From positions 1,364,001 through 1,428,000 of the forward strand of contig WWBZ02000001.1 of assembly GCA_011503125.2 (NCBI GenBank): a stretch of 64,000 nucleotides of DNA, in the 5' to 3' direction. The notes under the pieces are model-generated. The model was not told the origin of the DNA and made no database searches. It saw only the letters and a program-made list of their open reading frames with translations. Both the position numbers and the translations under genes were made by a program. Shown piece after piece: positions 43,633 through 53,392 of the stretch. How positions within the stretch are numbered: position 1 is the first letter of the stretch; the number at the start of each line of letters is the position of its first letter. The DNA comes from Botryosphaeria dothidea. Its lineage: Eukaryota > Ascomycota > Dothideomycetes > Botryosphaeriales > Botryosphaeriaceae.

Positions 43633-44742
43633 ATGTTTTTGCATCTCGGGTGCATTCATGAGATTATACATAATGGTCGTATGTTTTAATGATGAATGTA
43701 ATGTTTCAATGGCGAGAGGCAGTGCGTGTTGGCGCGGATAGTGTGCCTCACCATATCCATTTTTACACCAGTAGCGGGACCCCCGATACTTCGAAGACTA
43801 CATCAAGCCCGGGCTCTGCGGGATCTTACTGTCGATCAACTTCCAGCGTTTTCTTTCTACTATCTTCATACGTCTGCTTCGGCTAAGGCTCTTGATTAGT
43901 GAGCTCGGATATTCCGCACCTAAAAGAAAATGTAGAGCGTCTGTTCAATGCGGTCGTTGTCTACGTTGAGCACATATTTGGCAACTTTGCCCTTGATCCT
44001 TACAAATTCGTCCGAGTAGTAGGAAGCATCGAAGACGTGCTCGACAAGTCCTTTGCATACCTTCGTCTTGCTTATGCATCGTGTAGTACGCAAATTGATA
44101 GTAGTTTGCAAGACTCGCGCTCACAGACACGTAGGATGTACTTGAATTGTTTAGCCTCAAACATATAGAGAACTGTAAATACTGATTGTAGTATTCTGCA
44201 AGTAAAAGTTGACGATCCTGTTAGTGCAACCGAACGGAGCAAACAACAAGGCCGTATCGGCGAAAAGGTCCGGTGTCAACCAATCAGCGCTTGGGGCCTC
44301 AATCGGCTTTACTTCCTTTGTTCGCAATACATCCGGCCCTTGATTAGCAATACGCCAAAGAGGCCTAACAGAGCAATCGCGTCCTACTTTTGAACCTCGG
44401 TACTTGCTCGGGTCGTCCCAAATGACCCACTTTTATCACCGTTTGCTTCCCCTTGATTACGAATTGTCAGCCTCACACCATCACTTCGGACGAAAAGGCG
44501 TACGGGCTACGCACGAGAAGAAAAATGGCGAAAGCCACGCGGGCACTATATAGCCCAACGCAGAGAGTCTTTCTCACTCCTCCTGACCCACTATCCATCC
44601 TCAACATAACCTCGCCCCCGGAATCCAGCCTCCTTCTATCCCGCACCCCGCCGCCTCTTCTTCAAAGAAAAGAAATACCCAAAACAACACAACATTAAAG
44701 TAAAAAGAAGAGAAAGATATATATATATAAAAACCCACAACC
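43633..44742. other. Intergenic, promoter of the OYE gene
   Basis: No gene was recognised. TATATA at 44547-44552, and a second AT-repeat just 20-30 bp before the ATG, are TATA candidates. A CCAAT word (ACCAATCAG) lies near 44.28 kb. Confidence 0.5.
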
Positions 44743-46062
44743 ATGGCCGCCGCCGAAAACACCAAGCTCTTCCAACCCCTCACCGTCGGGCCCTCGCCGC
44801 TCGCCCACCGCGTCGCCATGGCCCCGCTGACGCGCTTCCGCGCCACGCTCGAGAACGTCCCCACCCCGCCCATGGTCGAGTACTACAGCCAGCGCGCCGC
44901 CGTGCCCGGCACGCTGCTCATCGCCGAGGCGACCTACCCCTCGCGCCGCGCCGCCGGCTACCGCAACGTGCCCGGCCTGTGGTCGCCCGCGCAGCTCGCC
45001 GCGTGGAAGCAGGTCACTGACGCGGTGCACGCGCGCGGCAGCCAGATCTGGGTCCAGATGTGGGCGCTGGGGCGCGTCGCGCAGCCGGTCGGCCCCGGCG
45101 GCACAGCGACGCCGGACGAGACGTTCGAGTACGCAGGAGGCGTGGTGAGCGCGAGCGCGGTGGCGGTGGGCGAGGGGTATCCGGTGCCGAGGGAGCTGCG
45201 GGAGGAGGAGATTTGGGGGTTCGTCGAGGACTTTGGGAGGGCGGCGAGGAATGCGGTCGAGGTGGCGGGGTTTGATGGCGTGGAGATCCATGGGGCGCAT
45301 GGGTGAGTTTTTTTTTTTTTTTCTCTTCTTCCTTTGCTCCTGCTTCGGGTGTTTTTGCCGTGTGTTGTTGTGCTTGGAGTTGGCAGTGGTTGCGCACGAG
45401 ATGCTGACCCGACGATTCTCCCCCTTAGATACCTCGTCGACCAGTTCACGCAGGACACGTGCAACAAGCGCACCGACGCCTGGGGCGGCAGCATCGAGAA
45501 GCGCTCGCGCTTCGCCATCGAGGTGTCCAAGGCCGTCGCGGCGGCCATCGGGCCCGACCGCACCGGCATCCGCCTGTCGCCGTGGAACACCGTGCAGGGC
45601 ATGCGCATGGCCGACCCCGTGCCGCAGTTCACGCACCTGATCGAGCAGCTGACCAAGCTCGAGCTGGGCTACCTGCACCTGGTCGAGCCGCGCGTGCACG
45701 GCGTCTTCGACAAGAACCCCCCGGAGTCGGAGAACCTGCAGTTCGCCCTCAAGGCGTGGGGCAAGGCGCGCCCGGTCCTGATTGCGGGTGGCTTCACGCC
45801 CGAGCTGGCGGTCGAGGCGGTCGAGAAGAAGTACGCCGGGTATGATGTCGTGGTCGTGTTTGGCCGCCGCTTCATCTCGACGCCGGACTTGCCGTACCGC
45901 CTCAAGAAGGGCATCGAGTGGGAGCAGTACGACCGCAAGACCTTCTACATCGACCAGACGAAGGGTCAGAGCCTGGAGAAGGGTTACGTCGACTACCCCT
46001 TTTCGAAGGAGTTTCTTGCCGAGTACGGGAGCAAGATTGGTGCGCCCCAGGCGCATCTGTAG
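44743..46062 (+). CDS. Old Yellow Enzyme family NAD(P)H:flavin oxidoreductase (ene-reductase)
   Basis: Two exons, 44743-45302 and 45429-46062, separated by a 126-bp intron with a long T run, encode 397 residues. OYE features are LFQPLTVGPSPLAHRVAMAP at the start, MAPLTRFRA, YYSQRA, QIWVQMWALGR, the substrate-binding HGAHG (His183/His186), YLVDQFTQD, RSRFAIEV, IRLSPW, LIAGGFTP and VVFGRRFISTPDLPYRL. FMN-dependent enzymes of this family reduce the C=C bond of alpha,beta-unsaturated ketones and aldehydes. Length and motifs are complete. ATG context is good (CACAACCATGG). It converges with the Baeyer-Villiger monooxygenase gene, stops 282 bp apart. Confidence 0.95.
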
Positions 46063-46344
46063 ATCTGCTCGGTGAGCTCTAGACGTAGACGCATTTAGAC
46101 GGCGTTCGGGCTGCACGTAGAGAAGAGAGATCTTTCTCCTGGGTCACATTTTATGAGCTTGTTACGGATTTACAGTTACAGAAATGGTCAATCACAAAGA
46201 AAGCGTTACGTTTCGATCTGAATCTTGCCAGTAGTGATGGAGGGTTCTCATCTACATGACTGAAAGCTCTCTCGTAGTGTAACGCGCGCCGTTGGCAGGC
46301 CGGGAAGTAAGCGGAGATCTGCACTCGGGACGATGAAGATGATC

Positions 46345-48092
46345 TCACGAAGGAACAGCCGTCGCCTCTGGAACAATGGAAGCCGTCGGGACCTTTGCCG
46401 GCGCGTCGCTGGCGAAAGGCTTGAAGCCACGCCATCCGTCCTCCATGACCTCTTTCATCTGATCGCGCCAGCTCTTCAGCCCGCCAAAGTAGAACCGGCA
46501 CGCCAGCGGCTTCCCCGGGATGTTCGCGCCGAAGATCCACGAGTTCTCCATCCGGAAGAGGCTGCCCGCCGACACCTCCTCGCACCGCCGCGCCCACCCC
46601 TTCTCCGCCTCCTCCGTCGCCTCGACGAGCGCGGGCTCGCCCCCGCGCTCCTTCCGCACCTCCTCGGCCCTCCTGATCGCCGCCGTGATGACCTCGACGC
46701 TCGCCTCGAGCATCGGCGGCATGCTGCTGAACGCGCTCTGCGGGCCGCACACCATGAACATGTTGGGGAAGCCCGCCTCGAACGAGCCCAGGTAGCTCGT
46801 CGGCCCGTCGGCCCAGCGCTCCTTGATCGTCTCGCCGCCGTGCCCGCGGATGCAGACGCGCGTGTAGCTGCCGTCGACCGCGTCGAAGCCGGTGGCGAAG
46901 ACGATCACGTCGAGCTCGTGCAGCGCGCCGTCGCTGGTCTGGATGCCGGTCGGCACGATCGAGTCGATCGGGTTGGCCAGGATGTCGACGATGTCGACGT
47001 TGTCCCGGTTGAACTGCTCAAAGTACCTGGCACCAACATCAGCACGTTTGCCCCCCCCCCTCTCTTGCACGAAAGGGGTGTCGGAATCTACCCGCTATCG
47101 CAGATCGGCCGCCGCGCCAGCGGCTCCCACGGCGTCAGCTTCCGCGCCTTCTCCGGGTCCTGGACCGTCTGCCGGATCTTCTTCCGGATGAACTTGCACG
47201 CCTCCTCGTTGGCGTCCTTGTTGGTCGCGATGTCGCCGAAGCCTTCGAACATGAAGCGGAAGCCGCTGCCGCGCGCCCACAGCTGCTCGAAGATGCGCTC
47301 GCGCTCGTCCTCGGGCACGGAGAAGACGGGGCGCGTGGACTCGGCGAAGCCGAAGCCGAGGGCCGAGTCGCGCAGCTGCTGCCAGATGGCGTCGTAGTTG
47401 TCGTTGACCCACGCGCGGTACTCGGGGGCGACGGGCTTGTTGCCGCTGGGCACGGAGTACTGCGGGTGGCGGATGAAGGACGTCAGGGAGGCGACTTTGG
47501 GGGCGATTGCCGTTACGATCTGCACGCCGGTCGAGCCGCAGCCGATGATGCCGACGCGCTTGTTGGTGACGTCGAGGTCGTGGGGCCACTGGGAGGTGTG
47601 GATAAGGTCTCCCTTGAACGCGTCGATGCCGGGGATGGCTGGGAAGTTGCGTTTGGACAGCACGCCCAGCGCGGGGATGAAGTAGCGCGCCAGGAACGTC
47701 TCGCCGGTGCTGACGACGATCCGCCAGAGCTTGGCGTCGTCGTCCCAGTCGGCGGACAGGAGCTCGGTGTTGAACTGCATGTCCTTGCGGAGGTCGTGCT
47801 TCTCGACGATGTGCTTGATGTACTCCAGGACTTCGGGCTGGTGGACGTAGTGGTTCGGCCAGGGGTACGTCTGGAGGTCTTCTTTGTCCCAGGAATACCG
47901 GTATACGAAGCTTTCCGTGTCGCTCATAGCCCCCGGGTAGCGGTTCCAGTACCATGTTCCTCCGACGTCTGAGGCGACGTCTATAACTCTTACAGAAAGA
48001 CCGAGCTTGCGGAGCTCGTGGAGCTGGTAGATGCCCCCTAGGCCTGCTCCTACGATGAGTGCGTCGAAGTGTTGACCTGATGTGGCGGCCAT
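46345..48092 (-). CDS. Baeyer-Villiger-type flavin monooxygenase
   Basis: Two exons, 48092-47092 and 47026-46345, joined across a 65-bp intron (GTAGAT...GCCAG) that contains a C/G homopolymer, give 560 residues. The FAD-binding GAGLGG (15-20) and GGTWYWNRYPGAMSD are typical. The Baeyer-Villiger fingerprint F-x-G-x3-H-x3-W-P is present as FKGDLIHTSQWP (159-170), followed by the NADPH-binding GCGSTG (184-189) and the ATG motif VIVFATGFDAVDG. Class I BVMOs use NADPH and O2 to convert ketones to esters or lactones. No signal peptide. The family size (500-650) fits. Substrate is unknown. Its 3' neighbour is an ene-reductase that could supply saturated ketones. Confidence 0.95.
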
Positions 48093-48624
48093 GGTGGGAT
48101 CCAGCTAGGGTGCAGGGGTTGGAAAATGAGTTCTGACTAGAAGTATGGTTGGTTCTGAATGGTCAGGGCGTTGAGAGTGAAGTGGCTGACAAGTAGGCCA
48201 ACGAGCATTTAACAATCTCAAGCATCGCCACACAACCATCGGTAAATCGGTTATTGGGAAGATGACGAATACTTTGATCGGCCGTCTTATGTGCGTTGGT
48301 ACGGTTCCAAGATGTTTTCGAGTTACCTTGAACGTGCATCCGCTCCAACCATGTGAGGTCCACTGCATAAGAAGCCTGTATTGTGGTGTGGTGGGGTCCA
48401 AATTGTGCGGGGCATCTTATCGAGCTCAGAGCGGGGAAGTATCAGGGATATGTTCTTATCCGCATCAGATGTAGGCATGGACTGCTGGTTCAAGGAATTT
48501 TCACTGAAGATCTGAGATGTTTCTTCCTTTCTCGTCATGATTGAAAATTTCTATTTGTTCCTGATATCAGTCTTGTCGGCAAAACGGTTTATTCGAGAGC
48601 GGTAACACGTCAGCCGCGCTACCC
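48093..48624. other. Intergenic, nothing recognised
   Basis: Promoter side of the Baeyer-Villiger gene and 3' side of the small secreted protein gene. No family signal. Confidence 0.5.
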
Positions 48625-49470
48625 TCAAGCAGAAGCACAAATCCCGTTAGTGCATACAAGCTCGTCGCTGCAGTCATCATAAGTGGAGCACTTGGCGCCT
48701 ATAAACGGTATCATCGTCAGCGGGCCATATCAATGCAATACCTTGGCATCCACTTACCAGCACAGTGGCCGTCCCAACTGCATGAACCAGAGCCTCCGCC
48801 ACCAGACCCGCCACTGCAGGCCTTGCTCGCATCCGCGTTGTTGTACGTGTGCTCAGTGTGGCATTGGCCATTGCTCCAAGTCGGGCTTACTGCAAAGAAG
48901 AAAGTCAGTACTACGGAATTTCTTGAGTTGGCTCTGCCTAAGGTCTTACAATCAACATCCAAGCCCGCAGGTGGGTTGCGTACGATGCTCTGGTCGGCAT
49001 CCGGAGTCAGCGCATTCTCGCACTCGATCTGCGGCTGGCCGTCGTTGTTGCTGTTGCCGGTCCAGATGTCGATGTGCCAGGTGCGGGAAGAGGTCCAGTC
49101 ATCGGCTTTGGTGAAGTCAGTATCGCCATTCTTGAAACGAAAGACTGAGAAACGTACTGCACTGGGCACAATAGTCTTGATGAATGAGGTACTTCTTCAG
49201 GTACGGTGCGTAGATGACTTCGCAGTCATTGAATTCTCCCTTTGCCGTAGCGAAAGTAAGCGGGTCGTCGTAGCTGCCGGTTCCTCCAGCTGTATACTGT
49301 CGACCGCTGACTTTGGCGCACGTGTACGCAGTAGCCGGCCCCGGAGGGTCGTTGTCAGGGGCACCGTAGAACGTGATTTTCGTGGACTGAGTGGAGCACG
49401 TCTGAGCCAACGCGTGCTGGATAGCAGCAAGTCCGAGGACCGCAGAGCTGATGAAAGACTTGGCCAGCAT
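48625..49470 (-). CDS. Small secreted cysteine-rich protein
   Basis: Four exons: 49470-49158, 49105-48950, 48889-48758 and 48698-48625, encoding 224 residues, phases consistent. Signal peptide MLAKSFISSAVLGLAAIQHA, cleavage near residue 23. The main domain carries TKITFYGAPDNDPPGP, AGGTGSYDDPLTFATAKGEF, YCAQCTDDW, TWHIDIWTG and ECENALTPDADQS, a layout I know from fungal secreted proteins without assigned function. A Gly/Ser linker (SGGSGGGGSGS) leads to a C-terminal module with six Cys spaced 5-4-5-5-4 (CSWDGHCAGAKC...DDC...VC...IC), probably disulfide-knotted. Splicing of the last, 59-bp intron is needed to complete this module. A wall-binding or effector role is possible but is inference only. 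Confidence 0.85.
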
Positions 49471-50259
49471 GGTAGTGAAGTAATTGCTGTATCGGTTGCT
49501 TTGTTGTCTAGCTTGTTTGCTGTTGGCAATGAGAGAGCAGAGCAAAGACTTTTTATACCGTTCTGATCAGCCTTCGTCGTACAACTTGGCCCCATTGTGG
49601 ATGTACGTCCCGATCCACAAATATTTTGGAGTCCAGAGCTGTCAGCAGGCTCACTATCTGTGGCCTCATAAGCCTTGCGCCGCTCCGCGCTGGGGGGCTT
49701 TAAGCTTTCCGCCCCCAGCAAATCTCAGAACTCAAAAGTGGGCCCTATGCAGCCTCATCACTGCTTTGATTTCTTCTTTGAGTGCTAGGCCTTGTATTAC
49801 CTTCCTTCTTGGTGCGCTGACAGATGATTTCTGCAAAGCTCTCATGCGAGGTACGACCCCACATGGTTCACTGCTGATTAGACGGCGCTCGTGGTGCGCA
49901 AGGCTGAAATGCCACCAACATCGTGAACGTACGCCCCTTGCACCATGTCGGATTTCCGTGCATGGATCTTCGCTGAATCCGTATCCGCCCTTAATCAATC
50001 ATTCAGCTTTGCGAACCAATCATGGTAAGTCAAGGCAGCCTAGAGGTGCACATTTGTATTGTGTATATTGAAACGACGACTTTAAATCCGCCAAAGCATT
50101 TACAAGGGAATTTGATTATTCTTTCTCATTGCAATGATGAAATCCAGAGGGCAGAAGAAATCGAGGCCTGCCCGCTGTCCGAGGCTCCACCACCAACCAA
50201 ATCGCGGGCCCCACGGCAGTACGCCCTCCTCATCAATCAATCAAACCCCAGCCTCACAT
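49471..50259. other. Intergenic, promoter of the small secreted protein
   Basis: Apart from the TATA box listed separately nothing was recognised. The 3' side of the GMC gene lies at the right end. Confidence 0.5.
49551..49557 (-). promoter_or_regulatory. TATA box candidate for the small secreted protein gene
   Basis: TATAAAA on the minus strand, about 85 bp upstream of the start codon at 49470. A strong TATA box is common in highly inducible fungal genes. Confidence 0.5.
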
Positions 50260-52370
50260 TCAGCTGTACGCCTGCTTGATTATGTCCGCCGCCTGAAACA
50301 ATATTAGCAAAAGCTCCCAACAAAATCCAAAAAAAAAGGGGGTCTCACCTTCTCCGCAACCGCGTAAATCGTCGAGCTCGTATGCGTCGCCGGCAACAGC
50401 GGCATGAACGACGCGTCCACCACCCGCAGCCGCTGCACCCCATACACCCGCAACGCCGCGTCCACCACGCCGCCCTCCTCGCGCGCCATCATCGGCGCCG
50501 TGCAGCACACGTGCGCGAACGACGGGCTCAGCGAGGCGCGCAGGACGGCCTCCAGCTGCGCGTCGCTCGTCAGGTTGGCGCCCGGCGCGAGCTCCGCCGG
50601 GGACAGCGCGCGCATCGCCGGCGTCGCCATGAAGGCCCGGATCTTGCGCACGGCGGCGAGCATGATCTGCATGTCCGTCGGCGCCAGCATGGCGCCGTAG
50701 TCGAGGACGGGCGGCGCGAGGGCGTCCGTGGTGTTGACGAAGACGGTGCCGCGGCTGAGCGGCTTGAGCATCACGATGGCCATGGTGCCGCCGCCGCCGT
50801 AGCTGGACTCCTTGACGGACGTGTCGGGCGAGGCGTAGGTGGCGACGAGGAGGTCTCGTTGGGCGGCGTAGCCCTTCTGGACGGCGGCGGGGACGTCGAG
50901 GGTGGGGTAGACGGTGCTGGTGTTGGTGGTGCTGGCGAGGGAGGTGATGGCCGCGAAGGTCGCGCTGTCGGTGAGGTTGGAGAGGGGCAGGAAGCAGACT
51001 GTGGCGCCTCGGGCGATGGTGTAGGGGCCGGTGCCTTGGGCGTAGTAGAGGGCGAGGGATTCGTCCTGGTAGGTCTGGTTGGAGGCGAAGTATGATGGGC
51101 TGGGAAGCTGCTCGGTCGCCACTGTTCTTGTCAGTGTGTACATATCATCCTTGTATGCATTTTAGGGAAAATCCTACAGGTCCAAGACGAGTAAAGGGTC
51201 GGGTGATCCTGGAGATTGTACCCGACCGGAAGATCCACCAAGACTTCAATTCCGAGACTGCTCAGGAGGCTTTCGGGACCGATTCCAGAAAGCTGAAGAA
51301 GCTGCGTGGTGTGGACTGTGCCAGCAGAAAGAATGACCTCTTTGCCAGCGCTGGCGGTGCCGGTTTCACCGGTTTCACGGCTGACAAATTCTACTCCAGC
51401 CGCAACAGTTTCATTGAATAGAAGCCTTGTGGCGGCATGCATGGTCAATAGATGATAGTTTGATCGAGAAGCAGCCCTATTATGATGAGCCGTACGTGCA
51501 GAGGATCTGGTTTGGTTTCTGGGGTCCTTTGAGCTAGGTGCCCAGAAAACTCCTGCTTTACTGCCAGCGCCAGGATCTGCGGGTATGGGAACGCCCAAGC
51601 TCGTCCAACCGCTGAAGAAGTTCTCTAGAAGTGGTCATCAGTAATGGAGTTTGTTTGGTAAGAGAAGGAATATTACTGATGCTTTCCCACATGAAAGGCG
51701 GATAGCTTGACTGTACAGGGCCATCCGTGCCATGAACGCTCAGATCATAGGACATGTTCCACTCCTTCGCAAAGCTGTCATTGTTCGGGGTGAATGTCTC
51801 GCTCTGTAGTATATCAGTAACAATTCCAAAACGGAATACTGAATTGGGTATACCTTGATGAAGTATGGCAGGAGGCCGTCCCACCCCCACCCGGGGTTCC
51901 CGAGCTTTTCCCAATCATCGTAGTCGGGAGCACCGCCGCGGTCGAAAAACATGCCATTCACAATGGTGCCGCCGCCCACAACGCCTGCGGCCGTGATTCC
52001 GTATGATCTGTTCCCGAGCCCTGTCATTGGGGCGCTCGTAAGGTTGAAGCTGTATTCCGTGTATGCGGTACCGGCCAGACCGGGCACGGTTACACCTGGC
52101 TGGCCGCGGTCGAGCGGTCCGAACTCGACCACCAGCACAGATACTGTTCAGTCAGCCCTGGTCAACGCGAGCTTTTTGTTGGAGGTTATCGTTACCATCT
52201 GCATCTTCAGTGAGGCGATCTGCAACCGTCAGCCCGCTCGTACCGCCCCCCACAATGACGAAATCGTATTCATCTTGCAGGCTCACATCCTTGCCGACAA
52301 TTTGCGCATGTTGGCCCAAGCGGGCGTGAGCGCCCAAACAAAGAAGGGAAAGCACGAATGAGTGAACCAT
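50260..52370 (-). CDS. Secreted GMC-family FAD oxidoreductase
   Basis: Six exons: 52370-52196, 52143-51854, 51803-51677, 51624-51178, 51121-50349 and 50292-50260, 614 residues, introns 50-56 bp and all phases consistent. Signal peptide MVHSFVLSLLCLGAHA. FAD-binding motif DFVIVGGGTSGLTVADRL, then GGGTIVNGMFFDRGG, VILSAGTVHTTQLLQLSGIG (GMC signature 2), GYNLQDHP, and the C-terminal VVDASFMPLL with THTSSTIYAVAEKAAD. The active-site pair should be the His of FAHVCC and the His of PATHTSS. The usual H-P-x-G-T at the first position is changed to HVCCTAP. Relatives include glucose/alcohol/choline oxidases and dehydrogenases. Peroxide production or cofactor recycling outside the cell is inferred. The upstream Met at 52403 would put 11 residues before the signal peptide and was not chosen. 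Confidence 0.93.
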
Positions 52371-53392
52371 CGAGCTGGGAGCTGTGTAGGGAATACCTGA
52401 CAAAGGAAACGAAAGGGCAAGGTTAAGGTTTTAAGGTTACGTGAAACGCATTTGCCAGCATCCTTCTTGGGGGCCAGTCCAGGAGAACACCACAATCTCG
52501 CTTCTCTGCCGCGCCGCTGTGGGCCGTGGAGTGGCGTCCAAAAGCCGTTCACCTGCCGCTCCTCGTGCATGTGGCTTGCTGGTGTCTAGACTGCAAAGGA
52601 ACCGGCTACCGGAACATTTACTGGGCTTGCAGGGATCATGTCCGCTTTTTTAATCTATTCGCTCTACACCGGTATCCGCAGCGTGGGCGTTGCATGAGAA
52701 GTGGCTTGCATTCTGCCGTGCGCACATCCTAGCGAACCTTCGAAACAAACGTGTGCGTGTTGAATGTATGTGTTTCAATGCAAGAAGCGGATAAGTTGAT
52801 TCGATCGGCTACGGCGCTGAAAATAACCGCACGCAGGAACGCGGAAGCAAAGTCTAAAGTTGATTCAAGTACCTGCATGAAGGAATATCAATGATTTCAA
52901 GACAGCGAAACTAACAATGCGACCCCGCATGCAGCACACTCTTCATGCTCACTCGTGGAAGATCAAAAATAGCCCCTGCACCAGCGTGCCGGAGCGCACC
53001 AAAGCCAATGAATACGAGTAAGTTTCCCAGGCAGCAGATCTACTACCACGAGATTCAAAAGTCAAGCCGGGTTTTCCAGAATCCAATTTCCCCACGACTG
53101 GATGTCCTGCAAGCTTGGCTCGAGAGCCAAATGCCTTTTTCGATGCTTCGACGTGTGTATGGTACCTTCCGCGCCTTCCGGCAGGGCTCTGCCTTGTCAT
53201 GCGTGGGTGGTACCGTTTGAACCGGCTTTGCTCGCAAACTTTCTTTAATGACCAGAAATCCCGTCGGGGTTGGGTGGTGGAGAACCCCTCACACGCAAAA
53301 ACAGTTCAAAACGAAAGAATCTTGCTGGTGGGAGTCTCTCGACGCCATTTTCACTCTTTCGCGGTGACATTCGTTGCGCGGTATTGGCGAAC
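52371..53392. other. Divergent promoter region of GMC oxidoreductase and S8 protease
   Basis: About 1 kb between the two divergent secreted-protein genes. The protease open frame runs upstream to 53270, but the added residues are Lys/Arg-rich and precede the signal peptide, so they are excluded. Nothing else was recognised. Confidence 0.5.

Noticed and set aside
44695..46116. 473-codon minus-strand open frame opposite the OYE gene
   Set aside because: It reads through the OYE intron's T run as poly-Lys and has low-complexity Arg/Ala/Leu content. The plus strand has a complete enzyme.
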